Positions 10,262 to 18,876 are shown, counted from the stretch's first letter. The stretch is DNA of 18,876 bases from JBDSLU01 sp039916225 (GCA_039916225.1 JBDSLU010000214.1:1-18876); one strand, 5' to 3'. Numbers and translations are program-made. The notes: generated by a model from the sequence alone, not told the origin.

Positions 10262-11151
10262 CCACGATCGAGGCCCGGGCCCGCACGCTCGTGGCCCTGG
10301 CCCGCAGCGGCGATGACGACGCGCTCGTCCGTGGCGCGCTGGTGGTCGCCTCGATCGAGCACGGCGACATCGAGGCGGCGCCCATCCTCGAGACGCTGGC
10401 AGCCATGGGTCACGAGGCCGCCCGTCGGCTGGCCCTCGTCGAGGGCGTCGAGGATCGAGTCGCCACGCTGAACGACTACCTGTTCGAGGACCTCGGCTTC
10501 CACGGCAACGAAGCGCACTACGACGACCCGCGCAACAGCTACGTCAACGACGTGCTGACGCGCCGCGCCGGCATTCCGATCTCGCTCGCCGTCATCTACC
10601 TCGACGTCGGCCGCCGGGCCGGGCTGCCGCTCGAAGGCGTCAACTTCCCCGGCCACTTCCTGGTCCGCTCGCCGAGCATCGGCCCGCACTCGCCCGACCT
10701 GCTCATCGACGTTTTCCATCGCGGCGCGATCCTGCGCGAGAAAGACTGCCAGCGGTTGCTCGAGCGGCACGCCGGCGGCGAGGTCGTGCTCACCGCCGAA
10801 GTGCTGGCGACCGCCGACACGCGCCAGACGCTGGCCCGGATGGCAACCAACCTGAAGCGCCTCTACGTACGCAGCCGCTCATTCCCGCAGGCCCTGGACG
10901 TCACGCATCTGCTGTTCGCGCTCGACGACTCGGCCACCGTCGAGTTGCGCGACCGTGGTCTGCTCGCCTACCAGCTGAAACGCTTTCCGGATGCGCTCCG
11001 TGATCTCGAGCTCTACTTGCGGCTGCTCTCACCGCCCTTTCCGACACCCGGTGCCACACCGATCGACGAGGACAGTGACGATCGCAAGGAATACGAGCAA
11101 ATCTGGGAGCATGTGAAAACGCTCCGCCGCCGGATCGCTGGCTACAACTGA
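10258..11151 (+). CDS. SirB1-family transglutaminase-like protein with TPR tail
   Basis: The 297-residue protein carries the SirB1 (YchA) pattern: LNDYLFEDLGFHGNEAHYDD is the entry segment, then NSYVNDVLTRRAGIPISLAV and GVNFPGHFLVR in the transglutaminase-fold core (about residues 70-170). A helical C-terminal tail has TPR-like repeats (NLKRLYVRSRSFPQAL, then LLAYQLKRFPDALRDLELYL). The core has FPGHFLVR and an LLIDVF stretch, giving possible His and Asp residues. The usual catalytic Cys of a transglutaminase is replaced in the helix by Ser/Ala residues (GIPISLAVIY), as I recall for this family, so enzymatic activity is doubtful. The function in most bacteria is unknown. The start ATG overlaps the HAD stop. 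Confidence 0.85.
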   Translation: MTTIEARARTLVALARSGDDDALVRGALVVASIEHGDIEAAPILETLAAMGHEAARRLALVEGVEDRVATLNDYLFEDLGFHGNEAHYDDPRNSYVNDVLTRRAGIPISLAVIYLDVGRRAGLPLEGVNFPGHFLVRSPSIGPHSPDLLIDVFHRGAILREKDCQRLLERHAGGEVVLTAEVLATADTRQTLARMATNLKRLYVRSRSFPQALDVTHLLFALDDSATVELRDRGLLAYQLKRFPDALRDLELYLRLLSPPFPTPGATPIDEDSDDRKEYEQIWEHVKTLRRRIAGYN

Positions 11152-11251
11152 GCGGGCCGGCGCGAAATACCGTCGGACCCTGTAGCCCGTCGGGCGACTG
11201 GCCGATAGGCTTCCCAGCGCACAACCCAACAACGATCATTCGCCCTGACGA

Positions 11252-11288
11252 CCGAGCCGGTTCGTGGGCGGGCCGCAGGCCTGCTCGG
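11252..11288. terminator. Possible bidirectional terminator between convergent genes
   Basis: The 148-nt gap between the SirB1 and receptor gene ends holds CCGAGC (11252-11257) and GCTCGG (11283-11288) as an outer stem around the inner GGCC-GCA-GGCC. There is also a perfect 10-bp palindrome GCAGGCCTGC at 11275-11284. No U tract is present on either strand, so this is weak. Confidence 0.25.
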
Positions 11289-11299
11289 CAACGCGCGCC

Positions 11300-13480
11300 T
11301 CAGAAGCGGATGCCGTAGACCAGCTTCACGCTGCGACCGGCCTCGGGCACCAGGTCCTTGATGTAGGACAGGTGGTTCCGGTAGGTCGCGTCGGTCGCGT
11401 TGTCGAGGCGCAGCGTGATCGTGTGCATGCCGGCCGTGGTCTGCTTCGAGTAGACGCCGAAGAGCTTGACCACACCCGCGCCGGCGGTCGGCGTCTCCTC
11501 CTCGAAGACGCGGTCCTGATCCGCGGTCGCCACCACCTGCGCGCCGAACTGCAGCGCGTTCCGTCGATAGCGGGCCCCGACGATGGCGCGCAGCGGCGGC
11601 ATCCGCGGCAACGCGTCACCACTGTCGCGCAGTTCGCCGCGCACGTAGTCGGCCCCAAGCTCGAGGACGATGCGCGGCCCGATCTCGACATCGCCGTGCG
11701 CCTCGACGCCCTGCAGCACCACGTCCGCCGCGGTGAAGGCGATGACCGGGAAGTCCTCGTCGGTCGCGCCGGTCGGCTGGCGGAAAATGAAGCCGCCGAC
11801 CGAGTTGCGGAAGTAGGCGACTTCGCCGCTGACATGCGGCAGGCGCCACCGGAAGGCCACGTCGAGGCCGAGCGCTCGCTCGGCGTCGAGGTCGTCGTCG
11901 CCGACCTCGAAGGCGAAGTTGCCGGCGTGCGGGCCGAAGAAATAGAGCTCTTCGAGAGCCGGATTGCGGACCGCGCGGGCGACACTGATGGCGACGGTGG
12001 TGGCGTCGGACGGTCGCAGCAACGCGCCGAGCGAGCCGCTGACGTTGGTAAAGTCTCGCGGCCGCAGGCCGCCGCCGGGGGTGAAGCTCTGACGTTCGAC
12101 GCGACCGCCGAACTGCAGGGTCACGTGCGGCCAGACCGCTTCCTGGTAGGTGAAGGCCGAGACGGTGCCCTGCTCGACACGCGGCGCCAGCGCTTCCTCG
12201 CCGATTGCCTCGAAGGTGCGCGAGCCGGCGCTGATGCCGTAGGTGCCTTCGAGCTTGCCGGCCAGCGGACGCGTCGTCGCCAGCAACTCGCCGTCGACGG
12301 TGTCGTTCGAGAACACGGTGCCGACCTCCGTCCCTTCGAGCTCCTCGTGCTGGTAGCGCCGCACGTTGGCCGAGCCCTTGAGCGCGGTGAACAGCCCGTT
12401 CAGGCCGCGGGTCTGGCCGCGCGCACCGATCGCGTGCCGTCGGGGCGTGAGGCTGATGGTGCCGCCTTCGACCACCGGCACGCCGTAGGTGCTGTCGTCG
12501 TACTGATAGCTGGCACCGAGGAAGCCGCCGCCGGTGGTCCACGACGCGCCGACGTGGCCGATGGCGCTGCGCGCCTGGGTGTTCTCGATGTCGCCGAGCG
12601 GCGTCGAGACGTCACCGGATCGACGGGCGCTGCCGCCGGCGTTGAAGGCCCAGCGGCCGTTGCCCATCGCGTAGTCGGCCGAGGCGCCGGCTTCGGCCGC
12701 CGCCGAGCCCAGCTCGATCTGGGCCGCCCCGGCCGGCTTGGTCGACGGCGTGGTCGGGATGATCTCGCTGACCACGTTGACCAGCCCGCCGATGGCGTTG
12801 GCGCCATAGAGCAGCGTGGCCGGCCCGCGGACGACTTCGACCCGGGTCGCGGCCAGCGGGTTGATGGTGACGCCGTGGTCGGCCGACTGGCTCGACAGGT
12901 CGTCGGTGCGCTGGCCGTTCTCGAGGATCAGTACGCGGTCGCCGTCGAGCCCGCGAATCACCGGCCGCGATGGCGCCGGCCCGAGCGAGCGCTGGGCGAC
13001 GCCGGGCTCGGTCTTCAGCAGCTCGCCGAGCGAGGCCTCGGTCTTGAGCGAGAGATCCTGCCCGGACAGGACCGACGTCGCCTGGTAGGCCTCGAAGGGG
13101 TCGCGCGGCTTGACGCCGACCGACACCACCTCGGCGTAGTGGAGCCCGGGCTCCAGCGAGACATCGACGACGGTGCCGGTTTCGGCCACTTGGACTTCCA
13201 AGCGGTTCGGGGCGAGCGATTCGGCGCTGACCCGGACATGGACCCGGCCGGGCCGGACACCATCGATCCGGAACGTACCGTCCGGACCGCTGACCGCCGC
13301 CTGGCCGGTCTCCTCGACCGTGACGACGGCACCACTGACGGCGGCGCCCGAGTGGCCCGCCGTCACGCGACCGGTCAGAGCGACCTGAGCGGCCACGGCA
13401 GGGCCGGCCGTCGAGACGACGCCGAGTGCGAGGAGCAGGACGAGCTGGGGCAGACGGCGGCTGACGAAGGGGAAACCCAT
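11300..13480 (-). CDS. TonB-dependent outer membrane receptor, ZnuD-like
   Basis: The 726-residue protein has a signal peptide ending near A28-V-A30, then a carboxypeptidase-regulatory-like domain (ALTGRVTAGHSGAAVSG) and a plug domain. The plug contains SRPVIRGLDGDRVLILENG, DDLSSQSADHGVTINPLAA and VEVVRGPATLLYGANAIGG. A beta-barrel ending in VKLVYGIRF follows; the terminal Phe suits outer membrane insertion. It should import a ligand using TonB energy. The SADHG plug segment, the NFAFEVGDDDLDAERALGLD barrel segment and the YQHEELEG loop resemble zinc receptor ZnuD-type proteins as I recall them, but no Zur box was recognised upstream, so the ligand is uncertain. ATG 13480 was preferred to GTG 13513 because it directly precedes the signal peptide. 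It lies 121 nt downstream of the VWFA gene on the same strand and may share its transcript. Confidence 0.9.
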   Translation of the reverse strand: MGFPFVSRRLPQLVLLLALGVVSTAGPAVAAQVALTGRVTAGHSGAAVSGAVVTVEETGQAAVSGPDGTFRIDGVRPGRVHVRVSAESLAPNRLEVQVAETGTVVDVSLEPGLHYAEVVSVGVKPRDPFEAYQATSVLSGQDLSLKTEASLGELLKTEPGVAQRSLGPAPSRPVIRGLDGDRVLILENGQRTDDLSSQSADHGVTINPLAATRVEVVRGPATLLYGANAIGGLVNVVSEIIPTTPSTKPAGAAQIELGSAAAEAGASADYAMGNGRWAFNAGGSARRSGDVSTPLGDIENTQARSAIGHVGASWTTGGGFLGASYQYDDSTYGVPVVEGGTISLTPRRHAIGARGQTRGLNGLFTALKGSANVRRYQHEELEGTEVGTVFSNDTVDGELLATTRPLAGKLEGTYGISAGSRTFEAIGEEALAPRVEQGTVSAFTYQEAVWPHVTLQFGGRVERQSFTPGGGLRPRDFTNVSGSLGALLRPSDATTVAISVARAVRNPALEELYFFGPHAGNFAFEVGDDDLDAERALGLDVAFRWRLPHVSGEVAYFRNSVGGFIFRQPTGATDEDFPVIAFTAADVVLQGVEAHGDVEIGPRIVLELGADYVRGELRDSGDALPRMPPLRAIVGARYRRNALQFGAQVVATADQDRVFEEETPTAGAGVVKLFGVYSKQTTAGMHTITLRLDNATDATYRNHLSYIKDLVPEAGRSVKLVYGIRF

Positions 13481-13601
13481 CCCCTGACTAGAGCAGCTCG
13501 CGCGCGGCCACACCGCTCAAACCCTACGAGCGGTCGACCGGCGCGGATCAGCCGTCGATCCAAGCCGGTCAACCGCGGGCGGCGCGGGGCGCCGAACCGG
13601 C

Positions 13602-14594
13602 TCAGCGCGCGGCGGCGAGATAGCCGGTCCGGGTCCGCGGTTGCGCCCCCGGGCTGTCGCTGACGCGCACGGTCACTCGTCGGAACGCCCCGTTGCGCAT
13701 CGGGTTGCGGGACACGTAGCCGATGGCGTACTGCGTCGCCAGCTCGCGGCCGATCTCGGCGTAGGCGTCGGCCAGCGATGGCAGACCCGTCGGGAAGAAC
13801 GCCTTGGCGCCGGTCTCGCGGGCGAGCTGCTTCATGGCGAAGTCGGCCGTGGAGAAGTAGCCGCGCGCCTGCTGCGCCGTGTAGATGCCCGGGGCGTCGG
13901 CGTGCAGGCCGATCGTGTAGATGGTGACGCCGGCGGCCTTGGCCTCGGCCAGCAGGTCGTCGAACGACAGCAGGCTGGCGGTATCCTCGCCGTCGGTGAG
14001 CACGACGATCGCCCGGCGACGCACCCGGCCGTCCTCGGCCACTTTCTGGAAGGCGCGCAGCGCGACATAGACGGCGTTGTAGAGCGCGGTGCCGCCGCCG
14101 GCGGACGTCGCCTGGATGGCCGCGCGCACCAGGCCGCGATCCGCGGTGAACGCCTGGAGCGGCCGGACGTAGCTGTTGAAGCCGTAGACGGCGGCGCGGT
14201 CGCCGTCGCGCAGCGCGTCGACGAAGCCCGAGGCGGCCCGCTGCACGAAGCCGAGCCGGGTCTCCATGCTGATGCTGGTGTCGATCAGGAGGGCCAGGTC
14301 GAGCGGCACTTCGCTGGTTTCGAAGTAGGCGATCTCCTGACGGACGCCGTCCTCGAAGACGCTGAAGTTGTCGCGGTTCAGGCCGGCGAGCAGGCGGGCT
14401 TGCGGATCGAGGACCGTGACGCTGAGCGCCACGACGTCGACCCCGCTCCGGAAGGTCGATCGCCCGGTCGAGGTGCGACTCTCATCTGGCCCAGACGGCC
14501 CGTCGCTCGCTCCGACCGGCAGCGCCATCGCCACGATGGCGGCGCCCGCGACCCACCCGATGGCCCCCTGGAAGCGAATGCCCTGGCTCGCCAT
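13602..14594 (-). CDS. Exported VWFA-domain protein of the acidobacterial type
   Basis: The 330-residue protein has an N-terminal hydrophobic segment (about residues 10-28) that should act as signal peptide or anchor. VDVVALSVTVLDPQARLLAG and DNFSVFEDGVRQEI follow, the lead-in typical of the 'VWFA-related Acidobacterial' family. A von Willebrand A domain then shows the metal-binding MIDAS set: Asp105-T-Ser107-I-Ser109 (DTSIS), the Thr of GGGTAL, and the Asp of LTDGED. Such domains bind protein partners through a Mg ion; the partner here is unknown. The start ATG 14594 has GGAGGA at 14605-14610, spaced 10 nt. The frame is open to 14771, but the added 59 residues lack sense. A hairpin lies in its leader just before the Shine-Dalgarno. 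Confidence 0.88.
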   Translation of the reverse strand: MASQGIRFQGAIGWVAGAAIVAMALPVGASDGPSGPDESRTSTGRSTFRSGVDVVALSVTVLDPQARLLAGLNRDNFSVFEDGVRQEIAYFETSEVPLDLALLIDTSISMETRLGFVQRAASGFVDALRDGDRAAVYGFNSYVRPLQAFTADRGLVRAAIQATSAGGGTALYNAVYVALRAFQKVAEDGRVRRRAIVVLTDGEDTASLLSFDDLLAEAKAAGVTIYTIGLHADAPGIYTAQQARGYFSTADFAMKQLARETGAKAFFPTGLPSLADAYAEIGRELATQYAIGYVSRNPMRNGAFRRVTVRVSDSPGAQPRTRTGYLAAAR

Positions 14595-14615
14595 GACTGA
14601 AGACTCCTCCGGCCG

Positions 14616-14637
14616 AACCGGTCCCCACGGGCCGGTT
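14616..14637 (-). promoter_or_regulatory. Leader hairpin of the VWFA gene
   Basis: On the plus strand AACCGG (14616-14621) and CCGGTT (14632-14637) are perfect inverted arms. Three further pairs CCC/GGG (14623-14625 with 14629-14631) extend the stem to 9 bp with one bulged base at 14622. In the minus-strand mRNA it ends 5 nt before the GGAGGA ribosome site at 14605-14610, so it could influence translation. Confidence 0.4.
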
Positions 14638-14891
14638 GCGTGCCCCGATGCCTGTCGCGCTTGTTGTTGCGTATCGGCCACCGCCGTAGACGACGTCAGA
14701 GCGTCGTCCACAGCACCGCCGACAAGAGGATCGACCGGCTCGCCTGCCGTCCGCAGTCCTGCATTGAACAACGCAAGAGTGACGCCACGCGAACAGTGGT
14801 GAGAATGGCTGACTTCGTGTGGATCGGCACCGGGCGATGGAGACGACGCGCCGACGATCGTGTCGACAGCTCCATCAGCGCCGTCAGCCGA

Positions 14892-14909
14892 TCGTCCGCT
14901 TTCGGACGA
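14892..14909 (+). promoter_or_regulatory. Perfect 7-bp hairpin in the divergent region
   Basis: TCGTCCG (14892-14898) and CGGACGA (14903-14909) are perfect arms with a CTTT loop. It lies about 100 nt upstream of the adaptor gene start. It may be a regulator binding site or an RNA hairpin in the leader; nothing in the sequence distinguishes the two. Confidence 0.35.
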
Positions 14910-14967
14910 CCGTTCGTACGGAGCTGGACGCCACGCGGTCGCGACACCCCGTAAGTCGTTGATCCTG

Positions 14968-14985
14968 GTGCCCGCGATCGGGCAC
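14968..14985 (+). promoter_or_regulatory. Perfect hairpin upstream of adaptor gene, competitor of the next one
   Basis: GTGCCCG (14968-14974) pairs perfectly with CGGGCAC (14979-14985) around a CGAT loop. Its last three bases (14983-14985, CAC) are also the first three of the start-codon hairpin at 14983-15010, so the two full stems cannot coexist. Confidence 0.5.
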
Positions 14986-15010
14986 GCGACTTGACTAGGG
15001 GAGTCGCGTG
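14983..15010 (+). promoter_or_regulatory. Start-codon hairpin with ribosome site in the loop
   Basis: CACGCGACT (14983-14991) and AGTCGCGTG (15002-15010) form a perfect 9-bp stem. The 10-nt loop contains AGGGG, the core of the AGGGGAG Shine-Dalgarno (14997-15003). The GTG start codon (15008-15010) is the last three bases of the right arm. If folded, the start codon would be paired. It could instead be read as a DNA operator at a 5' gene end. Confidence 0.55.
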
Positions 15011-16249
15011 GATCGCGAGATCGCCCCTTCCGAACGACGCCGCCGGGTCGGCGTCCGCGTCATGGTCACCGCCGTGCCGGTGCTGATCCTGGCGCTGCTC
15101 ATCGCCTGGCTCCCCGACCTGCTGCGTCCCGGCGTCGCCCGCGCCCGCATCCGCACCGCCCGGATCACCACGGGACCGGTCGACGCGATGATCATGGCGG
15201 CCGGCACGGTGGTCCCCGAGATCGAGCGCGTGCTCGCCAGCCCGGTCGACGCTCGCGTCCTGCGGATCCTGAAACTGCCCGGCGCCCGCGTCGAGCGCGG
15301 CGACGCCGTCGTCGAGCTCGACACCAGCGAGTCGGTGCTGGCCCTCGACAAGCTGCAGAGCAACCTGCGCGTGAAAGAGAACGAGCAGGCCGAGCGCCGC
15401 CTGACGCTGCGGACCTCGCTCGCCGACGTCGACGGCCGCATCGCCGTCAAACAGCTCGTCGTGCAGTCGGCCGAGGCCCGGCTGGCCGGCGACAAGACCC
15501 TCGTCTCGGAAGGCTTGCTGTCCCGCGACGCGTTCCGGCAATCAGAGCTGGCGCTGACGCAGGCCCGCATCGAGCTGGAGCAGCTGCGCGCCCAGCGCGA
15601 CAACTCCGAGGCCTCGACCCAGGTCGCGCTCGACACCCTGACGCTCGAACGCGGCACGCTGGACAAGGAAGCGATCCAGGCCCGGCGCCTCGTCGAGCTG
15701 TCGACGACCAAGTCGGACCGCGCCGGTGTCGTCACCTGGGCGCTCTCGCAGGAAGGCGCGGTGGTCCGCAAGGGCGACGTCATCGCCCGGCTCGCCGACC
15801 TGTCGACCTACCGCGTCGACGCGACCGTCTCCGACGTGCACGCCGGCCGGCTGCACGCCGGCATGCCGGCGGTGGTGCTGGTCAACGAGCAGCCGATGGC
15901 CGGCACCGTCGCCTCCGTCTATCCGACGGTCGAGAACGGCGTCGTGCGGTTCACCGTGGCCCTCGCCGAGCCGGCCAGGGCCGGCCTCCGCCCCAGCCTC
16001 CGCGTCGACGTACACGTCATCACCGACCACAAGGACCGGACGCTGCGCGTGGCCCGCGGCCCGTTCGTCGACGACGCCTCGCGCCGGGCCTTCGTCGTGC
16101 GCGGCGACCGCGCCGTGCGCGTGGCGCTGGTCCTCGGCATCGCCGGCGTCGACCTCGTCGAGGTCGTGTCGGGCGCGTCCGAAGGCGACGAGCTGATCGT
16201 CTCCGACATGCGCGACTACCTGCACCTCGAGCAGATCACCCTGAAGTAA
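15008..16249 (+). CDS. HlyD/MacA-type membrane-fusion (periplasmic adaptor) protein
   Basis: The 413-residue protein has a basic N-terminus (about residues 10-17), one membrane segment at about 18-36 and a periplasmic body. The body comprises an ARITTGPVDAMIMAAGTV barrel-lipoyl segment, a long coiled coil (about 105-230, rich in Leu, Glu, Arg and Gln) and a second lipoyl half (GVVTWALSQEGAVVRKGDVI, then RLADLS). A beta-barrel domain with a VVLVNEQPMAGTV strand closes the protein. Such adaptors join an inner membrane ABC transporter to an outer membrane channel. The GTG start is chosen because AGGGGAG at 14997-15003 lies 4 nt before it and the charged tail precedes the membrane segment; ATG 15062 would lose that tail. 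Translation may be gated by the hairpin across the start codon. The ATPase gene follows after 21 nt. The outer membrane channel is not in the window. Confidence 0.88.
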   Translation: MDREIAPSERRRRVGVRVMVTAVPVLILALLIAWLPDLLRPGVARARIRTARITTGPVDAMIMAAGTVVPEIERVLASPVDARVLRILKLPGARVERGDAVVELDTSESVLALDKLQSNLRVKENEQAERRLTLRTSLADVDGRIAVKQLVVQSAEARLAGDKTLVSEGLLSRDAFRQSELALTQARIELEQLRAQRDNSEASTQVALDTLTLERGTLDKEAIQARRLVELSTTKSDRAGVVTWALSQEGAVVRKGDVIARLADLSTYRVDATVSDVHAGRLHAGMPAVVLVNEQPMAGTVASVYPTVENGVVRFTVALAEPARAGLRPSLRVDVHVITDHKDRTLRVARGPFVDDASRRAFVVRGDRAVRVALVLGIAGVDLVEVVSGASEGDELIVSDMRDYLHLEQITLK

Positions 16250-16270
16250 CGAGCCCTTCCCGAGAGAGAC

Positions 16271-16929
<659 letters not shown>

Positions 16930-16936
<7 letters not shown>

Positions 16937-18177
16937 CGCACTACTTCACGATGACGATCGCCGTGCTCAAACGGCGGCCGTTCTACACCGCGATCAGCCT
17001 GTTCGGCATCAGCTTCACGCTGCTGGTGCTGATGGTCATGTCGGCGATGGCCGACCACATGCTGGCGCCGATGGCCCCCGAGTCGCGGCAGGCGCGAATG
17101 CTCGGCGTCCACAGCGCGACCATGTTCGGCCCCAACAACACCTGGAACAGCGACGCCGGCTATCTCCTGTTCGACCGCTACGCGAAGAACCTGCCCGGGG
17201 TCGAGGAACTGACGCTTTTCACCTCGTTCCAGACGGTCACCACCTACCTCGGCGATCAGCGCATCTCGTCGAACTTGAAGCGCACCGACGCCGCTTTCTG
17301 GCGGGTCTTCGATTTCACCTTCCTCGAAGGCGGGCCCTACGGCAAGGCCGACGTCGACGAGGCCCGCTTCGTCGCGGTCATCAGCCGCGAGAGCCGGCAG
17401 CGGCTGTTCGGCGGCGCCGCCGCGCTCGGCAAGAGCTTCGAGGCGGACGGGCAGTCGTTCCGCGTCGTCGGCGTCGTCGAGAACGTCTCGGACATGCGGT
17501 TCGTGCCCTACGGCGACGTCTTCGCGCCGCTGACCACGGCCAAGAGCAACGCCTACAAGCAGCAGATCATGGGCGGCTTCCACGCCGTGGCCCTGGCCCG
17601 TACCACCAGCGATCTGCCGATCATCCGCGAGGAGTTCAACTCGCGCATCGCGAAGGCCGAGCTGCCGGACAAGGGCTACACCGCCATCGTCGCCCCGTTC
17701 GAGACGCACTACGACTCGATCGCCCGCGAAGGCCCGTGGGCCGATCGCCGGAGCCCGGACCGCCAAGGCTCGAAGCTGACGCTGCTCGTCGCCGTCCTCG
17801 CGGTGCTCTTCGTGACGCTGCCGACGGTGAACCTGATCAACGTCAACATCAGCCGCATCCTGGAACGGGCCTCCGAGATCGGCGTGCGCAAGGCGTTCGG
17901 GGCGCCGACGCGGACCCTGGTGGCGCAGTTCGTGGTCGAAAACGTGATCCTGACGCTGGCCGGCGGGGCCATCGGCCTGGTGCTGTCGGCGCTGGTGCTG
18001 CGCGCGATCAACCAGAGCGGCTTCGTCGCCCACTCGGCCTTCACGGTGAACGTGCGGGTCTTCACCTACGGGACGCTGCTGGCCATCGCCTTCGGCCTGA
18101 TCTCCGGCGTCTACCCGGCCTGGCGGATGGCCCGGCTCCACCCCGTGGAAGCCCTCAAGGGAGGACCGTCCCGATGA
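16930..18177 (+). CDS. MacB/FtsX-type ABC permease, first of two
   Basis: The 415-residue permease has an N-terminal membrane helix (about residues 15-40) and a large MacB-like periplasmic domain with FEADGQSFRVVGVVENVSD. FtsX membrane segments follow at about 285-410, with the conserved RASEIGVRKAFGAPTRTLVA coupling segment. The C-terminus ends in the usual WRMARLHPVEALKGG signature. Four membrane helices are expected, the standard of the family. ATPase and permease are separate proteins, unlike E. coli MacB, where they are fused. It overlaps the ATPase gene by 7 nt and the second permease by 4 nt. Confidence 0.92.
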
Positions 18178-18876
18178 CCCGTCACCTGATCCGCCTGATC
18201 TGGAATCGCAAGCGGCAGAACCTGCTGCTCGCCGTCGAGATCCTCTGCTCGTTCCTGGTCCTCTTCCTGGTCGTCTTCATGGGCCTCCATTTCGCGGTCA
18301 ACGCCCGCAAGCCGCTCGGCTTCGACATCGATCGCGTCTGGAACGTCGACGTCGGCCGGCCGCGCGAGCTGCCGGGCAGTCACGACGGCGACGCCGCCGC
18401 GGCCCAGGCCGCGGCGACCGCGCGGGCCCGGGAACGCGACGCGATCAGGCGCCTGATCCAGGCCGCCCGTGAGCTGCCGCAGGTCGAGCTCGTCGGCGCC
18501 TCCTTCACCGGCCCGTACGCCAACTCGACGTGGGGCAGCGGCATGGACTTCACCGACGGGCGGCACTTCGAGTACCGCTACAACGCGGTGACCGACGACT
18601 TCCTCCGCGTGCTGACGATGCCGATGGTGGCCGGCCGCGGCTTCACGCGCGAGGACGATGGCACCGCGGCCGATCCGGTGCTGCTCAATGCCAGCCTGGC
18701 CAACGAGATGTTCGGCGGCGCGGCGGACGCGGTCGGCAAGATCCTGCCCGAGAAGATCGATCCGAAGGACACGCGCGGGCCGCTCGACCCGCCGCGGCTC
18801 CCCAAGCGCGTCGTCGGCGTATTCCAGGATTTCCGCCAGCACGGCGAGTACGCCGTGCCGTGGCCGGTGCTGTTCG
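18174..18876 (+). CDS. MacB/FtsX-type ABC permease, second, 3' end outside window
   Basis: The frame is open from ATG 18174, overlapping the first permease stop as ATGA, to the right edge; 234 full codons are visible with no stop. AAGGGAGGA at 18157-18165 is the ribosome site. The N-terminus has a basic stretch and a membrane helix at about residues 19-37. A periplasmic MacB-like domain follows, with FLRVLTMPMVAGRGFTRED and the KRVVGVFQDFRQHGEY stretch. Residues about 70-90 are an Ala/Arg-rich linker-like insert. FtsX helices would follow beyond the window. With the first permease it should form a heterodimeric membrane core. Only the N-terminal half is seen. Confidence 0.85.
   Translation, partial: MTRHLIRLIWNRKRQNLLLAVEILCSFLVLFLVVFMGLHFAVNARKPLGFDIDRVWNVDVGRPRELPGSHDGDAAAAQAAATARARERDAIRRLIQAARELPQVELVGASFTGPYANSTWGSGMDFTDGRHFEYRYNAVTDDFLRVLTMPMVAGRGFTREDDGTAADPVLLNASLANEMFGGAADAVGKILPEKIDPKDTRGPLDPPRLPKRVVGVFQDFRQHGEYAVPWPVLF

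Larger units (their letters stand above)
14595..15007. other. Divergent intergenic region with several hairpins
   Basis: This 413-nt stretch separates the VWFA gene (minus) from the adaptor gene (plus). I see no convincing gene: the plus-strand frame 14640-14954 is Arg-rich and lacks a ribosome site. I found no clear sigma70 promoter on either strand. It does hold four perfect or near-perfect inverted repeats, at 14616-14637, 14892-14909, 14968-14985 and 14983-15010, listed separately, plus the 8-bp palindrome GTCGCGAC at 14938-14945. Confidence 0.7.

Noticed and set aside
11264..13663. 799-codon plus-strand open frame over the receptor gene
   Set aside because: It is antisense to a receptor with signal peptide, plug and barrel; the open frame follows from high GC content.
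14640..14954. Small plus-strand gene in the divergent region
   Set aside because: The product is Arg-rich without recognisable features, there is no Shine-Dalgarno, and hairpins occupy much of the region.

Overview
The window is high-GC bacterial chromosome, tightly packed and with many 1-8 nt gene overlaps. No phage, transposase, CRISPR array, tRNA or rRNA was seen. The VWFA-like protein at 13602-14594 resembles the 'VWFA-related Acidobacterial domain' family. Together with the TTGGAA/CCAACTT intergenic repeat at 8773-8902 and the split MacB-type exporter, it suggests an Acidobacteriota genome, possibly class Vicinamibacteria. That placement is inference from gene style, not a database result.

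Region 1 (1-1158, minus strand): the 5' part of a lipoprotein with a nidogen-like domain, running off the left edge.

Region 2 (1306-8748, plus strand): a fatty acid beta-oxidation operon in the order fadR (TetR type), fadN (dehydrogenase/hydratase fusion), two alpha/beta hydrolases, fadA (thiolase) and fadE (acyl-CoA dehydrogenase). Most junctions overlap. A sigma70-like promoter just before fadR overlaps an 18-bp palindrome that closely matches the published Bacillus subtilis FadR operator. The predicted logic is that FadR represses its own operon until long-chain acyl-CoA releases it. FadE, FadN and FadA then carry out the full spiral, with electrons passing to an ETF encoded elsewhere. The two hydrolases are an unusual insertion.

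Region 3 (8749-11299): an intergenic repeat with opposing arms, then a DUF1684 lipoprotein, a HAD phosphatase/mutase-like protein and a SirB1-type transglutaminase-fold protein, all on the plus strand. The last two overlap by 4 nt.

Region 4 (11300-14594, minus strand): a VWFA-domain exported protein followed by a TonB-dependent outer membrane receptor with ZnuD-like features.

Region 5 (14595-18876, plus strand): a 413-nt divergent intergenic region rich in hairpins, then a membrane-fusion (HlyD/MacA-like) protein, a MacB/LolD-type ABC ATPase and two separate MacB/FtsX-type permeases, the second cut by the window edge. One perfect 9-bp hairpin holds the Shine-Dalgarno of the adaptor gene in its loop and its GTG start codon in its stem. 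It shares three bases with a second perfect hairpin upstream, so a translational switch is conceivable.

The most interesting items are the FadR promoter/operator, the two hydrolases inside the fad operon, the competing hairpins at 14968-15010 and the repeat at 8773-8902.
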